Below are positions 37,680-45,957 of a stretch of DNA of 64,000 bases, piece by piece. The stretch lies in contig NZ_JAGINT010000001.1 of assembly GCF_017876295.1 (NCBI RefSeq), forward strand, positions 3,968,001 to 4,032,000. Direction: 5' to 3'. A program made the translations under genes and the position numbers. This stretch comes from Kribbella aluminosa (GTDB taxonomy: Bacteria; Actinomycetota; Actinomycetes; Propionibacteriales; Kribbellaceae). How positions within the stretch are numbered: the stretch's first letter is position 1; every line of letters starts with the position of its first letter. Under the pieces are notes generated by a model. The model was given only the letters and a program-made list of their open reading frames with translations, ran no database searches and was not told the DNA's origin.

Positions 37680-38822
37680 TCACCGGTAGAGCAAGTCGAT
37701 CGACTCGGCGCGGATGCGCTCCTCGTCGACCTCGACGCCCAGTCCAGGGGCGGTAGGGACCGTCGCGACGGCCTTGGTGATGCGGAGCCCGTCGACGTAC
37801 AGATCGGTCAGCAGCTCCGGCCCGTTGAGCTCGGCGGGCAGGGCGAGCTCGAGCTGACTGAACACGTGCAGGGCCGCGGCGAACGCGACGCCGCAGTCGG
37901 TGAGTCCGCTGGCCAGGATCTCCAGGCCGCCGGCGAGCGCGGTCTGGGCGGTCTTCAGCGCGTTGCGGAGACCGCCGGACTTGCAGACCTTGATCACGAC
38001 CAGGTCGGCGGCGTCGAGCCGGATCGCGCGGGCCAGGTCCGGCGCGGAGAAGCTGCCTTCGTCGATCGCGATCGGCAGGTCGATCAGCCCGCGGAGCCGC
38101 TGCATGGCGAGCGTGTCGGTGCTCGGCACCGGCTGCTCGACGCAGTGGATCGTGCGGATGTCCCGGGTGCGGTCGAGCAGCTGCCGGAGCGCGGCCGGGC
38201 GGTACGACTGGTTCGCGTCCAGCCACAGAGGCTTGCCGTCGGCAACTTCCGCGACGGTCTCGATCGCGGCCGTGTCGGCGTCCAGGTCGCCGCCGATCTT
38301 GACCTTGTACGCCGCGTAGTCCGACGACTGGAGGGCGTGCTCCCGGACCGCGTCCTGGTCCCCGACGCCGATCGCCGAGCAGAGCGGGATCTCGTCGTAC
38401 ACCTTGCCGCCCAGCAGCGCGTGCACGGGAACGCCGGCGAGTTTGCCGGCCGCGTCGTGCATCGCGACATCGACCGCCGCGCGGGCGAACGGGAAGCCGT
38501 TCGACACCGCGGGGCTGAGCCGCTTGGCGGCGCGCTGGTGGAACAGCTCGACGTCGAACGGCGTGAGGTCGAGCAGGATCGGCGCGAGGTGCCGGCGGAT
38601 CACGACCGCCATCGTCTCGGCGGTCTCGTAGCTCCAGCTGGGCAACGCGCGCTGCTCACCCCAGCCGACGACGCCGTCCTCGGTGGTGAGCTTGACGAAC
38701 ACGACCGCGCCGGACTGGTCCGGCGCCGCGCCGGGGGAGCCGACCGCGCCGCTGCCGAGCACGAACTTCCGGGCGAACGGAACGGCGACCGGGAAGACCT
38801 CGACCCGCGTGATGCGGCTCAT
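37680..38822 (-). CDS. mandelate racemase/muconate lactonizing enzyme (enolase superfamily)
   Basis: This 380-residue protein has the N-terminal capping domain (MSRITRVEVFPVAVPF) and C-terminal TIM barrel of the enolase superfamily. YKVKIGG holds the KxK base on strand 2. Metal ligands are the acid residues in WLDANQSY, CVEQPVP and IAIDEGS, and VIKVCKSGG holds the opposite-face lysine. This pattern fits the MLE/dipeptide epimerase subgroup. It probably catalyses proton abstraction on a sugar acid or related carboxylate. The ATG at 38822 overlaps the dehydrogenase stop by 4 nt. Confidence 0.85.
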   Translation of the reverse strand: MSRITRVEVFPVAVPFARKFVLGSGAVGSPGAAPDQSGAVVFVKLTTEDGVVGWGEQRALPSWSYETAETMAVVIRRHLAPILLDLTPFDVELFHQRAAKRLSPAVSNGFPFARAAVDVAMHDAAGKLAGVPVHALLGGKVYDEIPLCSAIGVGDQDAVREHALQSSDYAAYKVKIGGDLDADTAAIETVAEVADGKPLWLDANQSYRPAALRQLLDRTRDIRTIHCVEQPVPSTDTLAMQRLRGLIDLPIAIDEGSFSAPDLARAIRLDAADLVVIKVCKSGGLRNALKTAQTALAGGLEILASGLTDCGVAFAAALHVFSQLELALPAELNGPELLTDLYVDGLRITKAVATVPTAPGLGVEVDEERIRAESIDLLYR

Positions 38823-39892
38823 GCGGCGATCGACCAGGTCGCCGGGTCGACGAAACCGGGTCCGCGCGTGCCGTCTTCGAGCCACTTGATCGCATCGCGA
38901 AGCACGTACCCGCCCAGCGCCAGGTGCCCCTCGGCGGTGTCACCGGCGATGTGCGGGGTCAGCAACAGATTCTGGGACTTCAGGACGTGCTCTTCGAAGG
39001 CGGGCGGCTCGGGATCGTAGACGTCGAGGGCGGCGTAGATGCGGCCGTCCAACGCGTGGTCGAGCAGCGCCTGCTGGTCGATCGCCGGGCCCCGCGAGGA
39101 GTTCACCACGACCGCACCGTCGGGCAGGTTCTCGATCAAGGCCCGGGTGATCATGCCCTTGGTCTCCGGGACGTTCGGCACGTGGATGCTGAGGAACGGC
39201 GCGCTCACGGCGTCGTCGAGTGTCGCCGTACGTACGCCGAGCTGGGCCGCGCGCTCCTCCTTCAGATAGGGGTCGTACACGGCAAGGTCGCACCCGAACG
39301 GCTTCAGCATCGTGATCAGTGCCCGCGCCGTACTGCTCGCCCCGATGATGCCGACCTTCGCGCCGCGCAACTCGTGCCCGCGGTACTCCGCCTGCTTCCA
39401 CCCGCCGCCCCGAACCGCCCCGTCGAACCGCGGGAGCCGCCGAGCCAGCGTCAGCATCGCTCCCAAGCAGTACTCACCCACCGACCAAGCAATCCGCGGC
39501 CCGGCCGAGAACACCCCAACCCCCTGCTCCAGAACCACGGGATCGAGCAGGTTCTTCACCGTCCCCGCCGCATGAGCCACCACCTTCGGTCCGCTCCCGT
39601 CGGCCCACAGCTCCTGTCCCAACCGAGGCGTCCCCCAACTCGTCAACAACACATCCGCCCCGGCTGCCAGCTCCCCGACAGCCGCAGGGTTGATGCCCGG
39701 CACGCCGCCGGCCGGTGCCTGGCCACCCGTCGCGGGTGCGTGCTGCTTCGCGGGTGCGGCGACCGTGTGCTCGGCGGCTGCCCACACGACCTCGAACCGC
39801 TCCTCGAGCAACGTCCGGGTACTCGCGTCGACCACGTCCTTGGCACGTTCCGGGGAGATCAGTGCGGCAAGTCTCGGTTTCGGATTCGTCAC
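38819..39892 (-). CDS. D-isomer-specific 2-hydroxyacid dehydrogenase
   Basis: This 357-residue NAD(P)-dependent enzyme contains the Rossmann segment LRGAKVGIIGASSTARAL, in which the usual GxGxxG reads GASSTA, an unusual form. Other motifs are LSIHVPNVPETKGMI, VVNSSRGPAIDQQALLDHAL and the late NLLLTPHIAGDTAEG with the catalytic His. The Arg is in SRGP and the Glu in DPEPP. A low-complexity Ala/Gly/Pro insert sits at about residues 45-66. It heads the catabolic operon and probably interconverts a 2-keto and a 2-hydroxy acid. Confidence 0.85.
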   Translation of the reverse strand: MTNPKPRLAALISPERAKDVVDASTRTLLEERFEVVWAAAEHTVAAPAKQHAPATGGQAPAGGVPGINPAAVGELAAGADVLLTSWGTPRLGQELWADGSGPKVVAHAAGTVKNLLDPVVLEQGVGVFSAGPRIAWSVGEYCLGAMLTLARRLPRFDGAVRGGGWKQAEYRGHELRGAKVGIIGASSTARALITMLKPFGCDLAVYDPYLKEERAAQLGVRTATLDDAVSAPFLSIHVPNVPETKGMITRALIENLPDGAVVVNSSRGPAIDQQALLDHALDGRIYAALDVYDPEPPAFEEHVLKSQNLLLTPHIAGDTAEGHLALGGYVLRDAIKWLEDGTRGPGFVDPATWSIAA

Positions 39893-39936
39893 CGGGGCAG
39901 CTCCTTAAGGGTGGGGTGTTGGTTGACGGTAGGCGC

Positions 39937-39971
39937 TTTCCGTTATGCAGGTCCAAGCCCATTTCCGTATG
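39937..39971. promoter_or_regulatory. direct repeat in the LysR divergent gap
   Basis: TTTCCGTTATG (39937-39947) and TTTCCGTATG (39962-39971) are direct repeats starting 25 bp apart in the 97-bp gap between the dehydrogenase operon and lysR. They are candidates for regulator binding, although they do not form the usual T-N11-A dyad. Confidence 0.35.
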
Positions 39972-39989
39972 AACCGATACCGTGCACGC

Positions 39990-40877
39990 ATGGACCTGTC
40001 GCTCCAGCAACTCCGTGGATTCGTCGCCGTCGCCGAGGAACTGCACTACGGCCGCGCAGCGCAGCGACTCAACCTCACCCAGCCCCCGCTCACCCGCCAG
40101 ATCCAGGGCCTGGAGCGCACCCTCGACGTCCGCCTCTTCGACCGCACCGGCCGCGGCGTCCGGCTGACCGCGGCCGGCGGCGTCTTCCTCGAGCACGCCC
40201 GCCGCGTCCTCGCCCTCCTCGAAGTCGCCCCCGAGGCAACCCGCCGCGCTGCCGACGGCACCACCGGCACGCTGCGTCTCGCCTTCACCGCGATCGGCGC
40301 GTACGCCGTACTCGCCGACTTCCTCACCATGGTCGGCAAACGAACCCCGGGCGTCACGGCAGAGCTGACCGAGCTCGTCAGCCCGGCCCAGTTCGAGGCA
40401 CTCGCGAACCTGGAGATCGACCTCGGCCTGGTCCGCCCGCCGATCCCCGCCCAGTTCGAGTCCCTCCTGGTCCACTCCGAGGACCTCGTCCTCGCCGTAC
40501 CCGCGACGCATCCCCTCGCGTCGGGCACCGGTCCCGTCTCACTCGCCGACGTCACCGACGACTACATCGGCTACAGCCCGGAGGGATCGCAGTACCTGCA
40601 CGACATCTGCGCCGCGATGATCGGCATGGACCGGTACGCCGTCAGCCAGCTCGCCTCGCAGGTGCCGACGATGCTCGCGCTGGTCCGCGCCGGCCTCGGC
40701 TGCGCGCTGATCCCGCGCTCGATCATGGCGATGGGCGTCGAGGGCGTCCGGTACCGCGAGCTCGAGGCCGCCGACGCGCACTCGGTCACCCTGCACGCCT
40801 GCTGGAGCCCCGACAACCCGAACCCGGCCCTGCAACGTCTCGCCGAATCCCTGCGCGCGCACCCACACTTGACTTAG
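39990..40877 (+). CDS. LysR family transcriptional regulator
   Basis: This 295-residue regulator has the N-terminal winged HTH (LSLQQLRGFVAVAEELHYGRAAQRLNLTQPPLTRQI) and a C-terminal substrate-binding domain from about residue 90. LGLVRPPIP and GLGCALIPRS match the BenM/CatM type. It is divergent from the six-gene operon at 33887-39892 and so probably activates it when a pathway intermediate is present. I chose the ATG at 39990, which gives the standard MDLxxLRxF start. Confidence 0.88.
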   Translation: MDLSLQQLRGFVAVAEELHYGRAAQRLNLTQPPLTRQIQGLERTLDVRLFDRTGRGVRLTAAGGVFLEHARRVLALLEVAPEATRRAADGTTGTLRLAFTAIGAYAVLADFLTMVGKRTPGVTAELTELVSPAQFEALANLEIDLGLVRPPIPAQFESLLVHSEDLVLAVPATHPLASGTGPVSLADVTDDYIGYSPEGSQYLHDICAAMIGMDRYAVSQLASQVPTMLALVRAGLGCALIPRSIMAMGVEGVRYRELEAADAHSVTLHACWSPDNPNPALQRLAESLRAHPHLT

Positions 40878-40899
40878 AGCGAACTCTAATTCGTACGCT
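40869..40899 (+). promoter_or_regulatory. promoter with embedded dyad before the SDR gene
   Basis: TTGACT (40869-40874) and TACGCT (40894-40899) could be -35 and -10, 19 bp apart. TTAGAG-N4-CTCTAA (40874-40889), a perfect dyad, lies in the spacer. This is a typical place for a repressor operator. The -35 overlaps the LysR stop codon. Confidence 0.5.
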
Positions 40900-40906
40900 C
40901 GTTGAC

Positions 40907-41857
40907 ATGACTGCACAACACAAGATCGGCTCGGGCTTCGGGCACGACAGCACCGCGGACGACGTCCTGGCCGGAATCGACCTGACCGGCAAGCTGGCGG
41001 TCGTGACCGGCGGGTACTCCGGTCTCGGCCTGGAGACCACGAAGGCGCTGACGAAGGCCGGTGCGCATGTCGTCGTACCGGCGCGCCGCCCGGACGCTGC
41101 GCGGGAGGCCCTGGCCGGGGTCGACGGCGTGGAGGTCGACGAGCTGGACCTCGGGGATCTGGAGAGCGTCCGCGCCTTCGCCGACCGGTTCCTGGCGTCG
41201 GGGCGGTCGATCGACCTGATGATCGACAACGCCGCGGTCATGGCGAGCCCCGAGACGCGGGTCGGGCCCGGCTGGGAGGCGCAGTTCGCGACCAACCACC
41301 TCGGGCACTTCGCACTGGTGAACCGGCTGTGGCCGGCGATCGCCGCGGACGGTGCGGCGCGGGTCGTCTCGGTGTCGTCGTCCGCGCACCGGCGGTCGGA
41401 CATCCGCTGGGACGACCTGGAGTTCCGGCAGGGGTACGACAAGTGGGCGGCGTACGGGCAGGCGAAGACCGCGAACGCGCTGTTCGCCGTCCAGCTCGAT
41501 GCCCTGGGCAAGGATTCCGGAGTCCGGGCGTTCACGCTGCATCCCGGCGGGATCCTGACACCGCTGCAGCGGCACCTGCCACGCGAGGAGATGGTCGCGC
41601 TCGGGTGGATCGACGAGGACGGCAACCTGCTGAGCCCGCACTTCAAGTCGCCCGAGCAGGGCGCGGCGACCCAGGTGTGGGCGGCGACCTCCCTGCAGCT
41701 CGCCGACGAGGGCGGCGTGTTCTGCGAGGACTGCGAGATCGCGGAGGTGTCGGTCGACGGGCCGTACGGCGTGCGTCCGTACGCGATCGACCCGGCCTCG
41801 GCGGCGCGGCTGTGGACGGTGTCGGCCGAACTCACCGGAGTGAACGCGTTCGGATAG
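40907..41857 (+). CDS. SDR family oxidoreductase (retinol dehydrogenase-like)
   Basis: This 316-residue protein resembles WW-oxidoreductase/retinol-dehydrogenase-type SDRs. It has TGGYSGLGLETTKAL (cofactor), DNAAVM (NAG motif variant), TNHLGHFALVNRL, VSVSSSAHRR and the catalytic YGQAKTANALF. The YxxxK pair is intact. ARRPD after strand 2 suggests NADP(H). The protein extends about 30 residues beyond the core, to VSAELTGVNAFG. The substrate is unknown. The dyad in its promoter suggests control by a repressor not linked here. Confidence 0.85.
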   Translation: MTAQHKIGSGFGHDSTADDVLAGIDLTGKLAVVTGGYSGLGLETTKALTKAGAHVVVPARRPDAAREALAGVDGVEVDELDLGDLESVRAFADRFLASGRSIDLMIDNAAVMASPETRVGPGWEAQFATNHLGHFALVNRLWPAIAADGAARVVSVSSSAHRRSDIRWDDLEFRQGYDKWAAYGQAKTANALFAVQLDALGKDSGVRAFTLHPGGILTPLQRHLPREEMVALGWIDEDGNLLSPHFKSPEQGAATQVWAATSLQLADEGGVFCEDCEIAEVSVDGPYGVRPYAIDPASAARLWTVSAELTGVNAFG

Positions 41858-41872
41858 GCTCAGCGCTTGGTG

Positions 41873-42649
41873 ATGAATGGATCTGAGGTCGGCGCGATCG
41901 TCGAACGGCTGCGGGCGTCCGGCTGCGTGTTCGCCGAGGACGAGGCCGCGCTGATCGCCGAGACCGCCCGCGACGCGACCGAGCTCGCCGCCATGGTCGA
42001 CCGGCGGGTCGCCGGGGAGCCGCTGGAGTACGTCGTCGGCTGGGCGTCGTTCTGCGGGTTGCGGATCGCCGTCGAGCCCGGGGTGTTCATTCCGCGTCGG
42101 CGTACCGAGTTCCTGGTCGCCGAGGCGTTGCGGGTGGTTCGCGACGGGGCGGTGGTCGTCGACCTCGGGTGCGGATCCGGGGCGCTCGGTGCGGCAGTGG
42201 CGGCGCGGCGATCGGTGTCGCTGTACGCCGCGGACATCGAGCCGGTCGCGGTGCGCTGCGCCCGCCGCAACCTCGCGCCCTGGGGCGGGACCGTCTCCGA
42301 GGGCGACCTGTTCGCGGCGCTGCCGGACGAGCTGCGCGGGCGGATCGACGTACTGCTCTCGAACGTCCCGTACGTACCGACCGACGAGATCCGGCTGCTG
42401 CCGCCGGAAGCGCGCCTGCACGAACCGCGCGTGACGCTCGACGGCGGCCCGGACGGGCTCGCCACCCTGCGCCGGGTCGTCGCCGGCGCAGGGGAGTGGC
42501 TCACGCCGGGCGGCCACCTGTACGTCGAGATGAGCGACCGCCAGGCGCCGGTGGCCCAAGCCGTGATGGTCGCGGCCGGGATGACCGCCGAGATCGTCAC
42601 CGACGACGACCTCGGCGCGAACGTGGTCCACGGTCAGACCCGGCGCTGA
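41873..42649 (+). CDS. PrmC-related putative protein-(glutamine-N5) methyltransferase
   Basis: This 258-residue protein has GEPLEYVVGWASFCGLRI and PRRRTEFLVAEAL, typical of HemK/PrmC, then the SAM motif VVDLGCGSGALGAAVA. The catalytic NPPY motif is SNVPYVP, with Val for the first Pro, the form typical of the PrmC-related branch of unknown substrate. True PrmC methylates release factors on the GGQ glutamine. I chose the ATG at 41873; GTG and TTG codons just upstream are alternatives. It overlaps the convergent GTPase gene by 16 nt. Confidence 0.8.
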   Translation: MNGSEVGAIVERLRASGCVFAEDEAALIAETARDATELAAMVDRRVAGEPLEYVVGWASFCGLRIAVEPGVFIPRRRTEFLVAEALRVVRDGAVVVDLGCGSGALGAAVAARRSVSLYAADIEPVAVRCARRNLAPWGGTVSEGDLFAALPDELRGRIDVLLSNVPYVPTDEIRLLPPEARLHEPRVTLDGGPDGLATLRRVVAGAGEWLTPGGHLYVEMSDRQAPVAQAVMVAAGMTAEIVTDDDLGANVVHGQTRR

Positions 42650-44577
42650 ACGTGTAGTAAGTACTCCTGCCGATTGAGCGGGTCGTGGTCGGTCCGCGGG
42701 CGCTCCGGTACGTGGCCGGTCACCGCTTGGTAGCGCTCGAACGCCGACTCCAGCACGCCTTCGCCGCGGGTCAGGGCGGGGAGCTGCTGCTCGAGTTCGT
42801 ACACCGCGGCCGCGGGGATTTCTCCTTCCAGGGTTGAGGTCTCCGCGGCCAGCGCCGGCACCTGCGGGATCGCCCGGAGCCGGGCGAGAGCCGCGAGTAC
42901 GGCGCGGGTCGTGGCGGTCGGGATCTCCAGCCGGAAGCGGTGCATCGGCTCGAGCACCGCCGTGCCGGCCTGCTGGAGAGCTGCCATCAGGACCAGCGGG
43001 GTGAGGAACCGGAAGTCGCCGGCGGTACTCGACATGCTCTTGTCGAACACCGCATGCGCGTGGCTCTGCCGGGCGGAGTACCCCGAGTGCGTCATCACCA
43101 CGTGGGCGTCCGGGATCTGCCAGCCGTGCAGGCCCTGGTGCAGGGTCTCGCGGACGGTCTCCTCGACGGCCTTGATGAACGCGTACGGCATCGACCCGAG
43201 TTCGACCTGGAGCTCGAACGTGACACCCGCGTCGATCGGCGCGGGTTCGACGCGTAGCCCGACCGTGGCGAGGAACGGGTTCGCGTCCTTCTTGTTGAAC
43301 TCGACGGCCTCCCCGGTGCCGGTGATCCGCTCGATGCAGATCGTGGTGGTCTCCCGGAAGTCCACCGCGATCCCGTACTCGGTGGCCAGCGTCGTCTCGA
43401 TGACCTCCTTCTGTACTTCGCCGTACAGCGACACGTACGTCTCCTGGCGGAGGTCGTCCTGGCGCAGGTTGATCAGCGGATCCTGCTCGGCCAGCTGGGT
43501 CAGCGCGACCTGCAGGTTGCCCTTGTCGGACGGCCGCCGCGGCGTCACCACGGTCTCCAGCGTGGGCGGCGCGAACCTTGCCTGCAGCCGCCGGGTGGTT
43601 GCCCGATGCTGCACATCGGTGATGGTGTCGCCGATCTTGATGTCCGGCAGGCCCCAGAGCTTGCCGATCTGCCCGGCGCTCAGCGTGTCGCCGTACGTCT
43701 CGAGCGCGGTGATCTTTCCTTCGGTGTCGCCGTACCGCACGCGGTCGCGGACGGACGCGGTGCCGGAGAACATCCGCACGTACGCGATCTTCTCGCCGGC
43801 GGGTCCGCGCTCGACCTTGAAGACCGTGCCGTCGAGTGGACCTGCTGCGGTGTCGGCGCGGGGGAGCAGTTCGCGGATCCCGTCCGTGAGTGCGTCGGTG
43901 CCGGCACCGGTGATCGCGGACCCGAAGTACACCGGGTGCACGACCGCCTGGCGGGTCTGGCTCGCGAGTACGTCGTGCAGCGCGAGTGGTGCGCCGTCGA
44001 CGTACCGCTGGAGGAGGTCGTCGTCGTGCTCGGCGAGAACGTCGAGGAGCGTGTCGTCCTGGACGATCGGCTTGAACGCCGCCTCCGGTGTGCCGAGGTT
44101 GGCCGCCTCGCCCATCGGCACGATGCTCGGCGTCAGTTTGGTGGCGATCTGCCGGAGCACGCCGTCGTACTGCGCGCCGGAGCGGTCGAGCTTGTTGACG
44201 AAGATCAGAGTCGGGATGCCGAGCCGTTGCAGGGTCCGCATCAGGATCCGGGTCTGTGCCTGCACGCCTTCCACGGCCGAGATCACCAGGACCGCGCCGT
44301 CGAGCACGCTCAACGCTCGCTCCACCTCGGCAATGAAGTCGGGGTGGCCCGGGGTGTCGATGAGGTTGATGTTCAGCTCGCCGATCGTGAACGCGGCGAC
44401 CGCGGACTTGATCGTGATCCCGCGCTGCCGTTCGAGCGCGAGCGAGTCGGTCTGGGTACTCCCGTCGTCGACGCTGCCGACCGCGTCGATCACTCCGGCG
44501 GCGAACAGCAGCCGCTCGGTCAGGCTGGTCTTACCGGCGTCGACATGCGCCAGGATCCCAAGGTTCAGTACTTCCAC
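42634..44577 (-). CDS. Tet(M)/OtrA-type ribosomal protection GTPase
   Basis: This 647-residue translational GTPase is close to the ~640 residues of Tet(M)/Tet(O). It has G1 AHVDAGKTS, G2 ERQRGITI, G3 DTPGHPDF and G4 NKLD, then domains II-V like EF-G, with GSMPYAFIKAVEETVRETL in domain IV. Such proteins bind the ribosome and dislodge tetracycline; some actinobacterial relatives may act on other drugs. The GTG start is weakly preceded by AAAGGA, 11 nt away. That site is partly in a hairpin, behind a well-translated leader peptide, suggesting drug-induced expression. Confidence 0.88.
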   Translation of the reverse strand: MEVLNLGILAHVDAGKTSLTERLLFAAGVIDAVGSVDDGSTQTDSLALERQRGITIKSAVAAFTIGELNINLIDTPGHPDFIAEVERALSVLDGAVLVISAVEGVQAQTRILMRTLQRLGIPTLIFVNKLDRSGAQYDGVLRQIATKLTPSIVPMGEAANLGTPEAAFKPIVQDDTLLDVLAEHDDDLLQRYVDGAPLALHDVLASQTRQAVVHPVYFGSAITGAGTDALTDGIRELLPRADTAAGPLDGTVFKVERGPAGEKIAYVRMFSGTASVRDRVRYGDTEGKITALETYGDTLSAGQIGKLWGLPDIKIGDTITDVQHRATTRRLQARFAPPTLETVVTPRRPSDKGNLQVALTQLAEQDPLINLRQDDLRQETYVSLYGEVQKEVIETTLATEYGIAVDFRETTTICIERITGTGEAVEFNKKDANPFLATVGLRVEPAPIDAGVTFELQVELGSMPYAFIKAVEETVRETLHQGLHGWQIPDAHVVMTHSGYSARQSHAHAVFDKSMSSTAGDFRFLTPLVLMAALQQAGTAVLEPMHRFRLEIPTATTRAVLAALARLRAIPQVPALAAETSTLEGEIPAAAVYELEQQLPALTRGEGVLESAFERYQAVTGHVPERPRTDHDPLNRQEYLLHVQRRV

Positions 44578-44641
44578 GCAGCTTCATGTCCTTTGAACAG
44601 GTGCCATCCATTTCCATGCCAGACATGAAGCGAGGTCGCAT
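44531..44641 (-). CDS. leader peptide overlapping the ribosomal protection gene
   Basis: A 36-residue open frame starts at the ATG at 44641, which follows a strong AAGGAG (44648-44653) at 6-nt spacing. Its N-terminus reads MRPRFMSGMEMDGTCSKDMK. It runs through the hairpin region and over the GTG of the GTPase gene in another frame, ending at 44531. The main gene has a poor ribosome-binding site, while this frame has a good one. That arrangement fits a regulatory leader peptide (inference). Confidence 0.55.
   Translation of the reverse strand: MRPRFMSGMEMDGTCSKDMKLRGSTEPWDPGACRRR
44581..44631 (-). promoter_or_regulatory. leader hairpin, candidate translational attenuator
   Basis: A perfect 10-bp inverted repeat, GCTTCATGTC (44581-44590) with GACATGAAGC (44622-44631), encloses 31 nt. 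On the mRNA the 5' arm lies within the first codons of the leader peptide, and the 3' arm overlaps the end of the AAAGGA site of the GTPase gene. A ribosome stalled in the leader could open it. Confidence 0.55.
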
Positions 44642-44819
44642 GACGGACTCCTTACTCGGCACCTGCTTGTTCGTACGCCGTCGAGTACACCAACCCTCGT
44701 GCGCGGGGACAAACCATTTAGATCCCACCTACATGCACGCACTCCGCCGTACCCGCAGTTGACCCACCCAGTCGGCGGCGAATAGTTCCAGCCGCACCTC
44801 GACCGGATCGCTGACGCGC

Positions 44820-45145
44820 TCAGTTGATCAGCGTGCCGAGCGGGGTGCCGGTGGCGATGGTGGTCGCGGCGTGCGGGCGATCGATGTCGAAGACGTGCAG
44901 CGGGAGGTGGTGGTCGCGGGCCAGGATGAAGGCGGACTGATCCATCACACCGAGACCGCGATCGATGACCTCCTGGTGCCGCGGAACACGTTTCCGCCGC
45001 CGATCACCACCGCGACCTGGACACCGGTGCCGCGCAACGCGATCACCTCGGTGGCGAGATGCGTCAGCCGGTCGCTGCTGAAACCGAACTCGTTCGAGCC
45101 GGCGATCGCCTGCCCGGAAAGCTTGAGGACGAGCCTGCGATACAT
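44820..45145 (-). pseudogene. UMP kinase (PyrH) paralogue with internal deletion
   Basis: From the ATG at 45145, MYRRLVLKLSGQAIAGS ... VAVVIGGGNVFRG is a clear UMP kinase N-terminus, including the GGGNxFRG motif. About 58 codons in, the frame breaks. In the next frame, EVIDRGLGVMDQSAFILARD ... LHVFDIDRPH ... GTPLGTLIN matches the UMP kinase C-terminus and ends at 44820. The middle ~100 residues, which hold much of the UMP- and ATP-binding site, are missing. This must be a dead extra copy, because UMP kinase is essential and the active gene must lie elsewhere. Confidence 0.88.
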
Positions 45146-45193
45146 GCCGACAGGTCTATCACGAATGTCGGCGGCCGCCGCTAGCCTCGGGGG

Positions 45194-45760
45194 ATGACGG
45201 ATTGGCGGAAGCTCGCACAGGCATGGCACACCCGGTTCGGTACGTCGTCACTCGCCGACGGAGCGAAGTTCGCGCAGGCCGTGAGTGCGGACTGCCCCGA
45301 TCCGGAGCTGCGCCTCGGGCCGACGTACGTCGACGTCGCGACGCAGGATCCCGCCACGGCGGAGCGGATCAGTGTGCTCGCCGCGGAGCACGGACTGACC
45401 GCTGACCCGTCGGCCGTCGCGCAGCTGGAGGTCGGGCTGGACACGGCGGACCTGGTGGCGATCGGGCCGTTCTGGGCGGCGGTGCTGACCGGGAGCGCGG
45501 ACTCGTTCACGGGGAACGACGTCATGGATCCCAGCCGCCGGGTCGCGAACGTGTGGTTCCAGGGGACGACGCCGCACGAGACACCACGCCAGCGCTTCCA
45601 CCTCGACCTGTGGCTGCCGCCCGAGGTCGTGCCGGCGCGGATCGAGGCCGCGCTCGCGGCCGGCGGCAAGATCGTGTACGACGACGAGGCCCCGATGTTC
45701 ACCGTGCTCGCGGACCCGCAGGGCAACAAGGTCTGCTTGTGCACGTCGGAGGGCCGCTAG
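45194..45760 (+). CDS. VOC-like protein with N-terminal dehydratase-like domain
   Basis: This 188-residue protein ends in a glyoxalase/VOC-like domain (VANVWFQGTTPHETPRQRFHLDLWLP, then PMFTVLADPQGNKVCLC). The first ~80 residues (SLADGAKFAQAV ... LRLGPTYVDVATQDPATAERISVLAAEHG) resemble a pterin-4a-carbinolamine dehydratase fold, as seen in some actinobacterial fusions. That second match rests on pattern only. The substrate is unknown. It precedes the leader peptide of the Rsm22-like gene. Confidence 0.7.
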   Translation: MTDWRKLAQAWHTRFGTSSLADGAKFAQAVSADCPDPELRLGPTYVDVATQDPATAERISVLAAEHGLTADPSAVAQLEVGLDTADLVAIGPFWAAVLTGSADSFTGNDVMDPSRRVANVWFQGTTPHETPRQRFHLDLWLPPEVVPARIEAALAAGGKIVYDDEAPMFTVLADPQGNKVCLCTSEGR

Positions 45761-45797
45761 ATCTGCTAGCGTTCCTGGTGACTCGAGGAGGTGTGTG

Positions 45798-45854
45798 ATG
45801 GCTAGGAAGGTTATCCGGTTCCGCGCCGTTCCCTCCTCGACTGCTGTCTGCTGA
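45798..45854 (+). CDS. 18-residue leader peptide upstream of the Rsm22-like gene
   Basis: The frame MARKVIRFRAVPSSTAVC starts with ATG after an ideal GAGGAGG at 6-nt spacing, better than the site of the following gene. It ends inside a hairpin (45843-45858). It lies about 100 nt upstream of a gene for a probable rRNA methyltransferase. This is the classic layout of a drug-sensing leader (inference). Confidence 0.55.
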   Translation: MARKVIRFRAVPSSTAVC

Positions 45855-45899
45855 CAGCTCTTCTCCGGACCGATCGGTGCGTCGCGGCGTCTGGCCGCG
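45843..45899 (+). promoter_or_regulatory. two leader hairpins upstream of the Rsm22-like gene
   Basis: GCTGTC-N4-GACAGC (45843-45858) spans the stop codon of the leader peptide. CGCGGC-N5-GCCGCG (45883-45899) follows. Together with the leader they could form alternative structures controlling read-through into the gene at 45958. Confidence 0.5.
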
Positions 45900-45957
45900 G
45901 ATCACGTACGCCCTCTCTCAGCGGCGTACTCCGTGCCGATCGAACCGGAGATCACCC

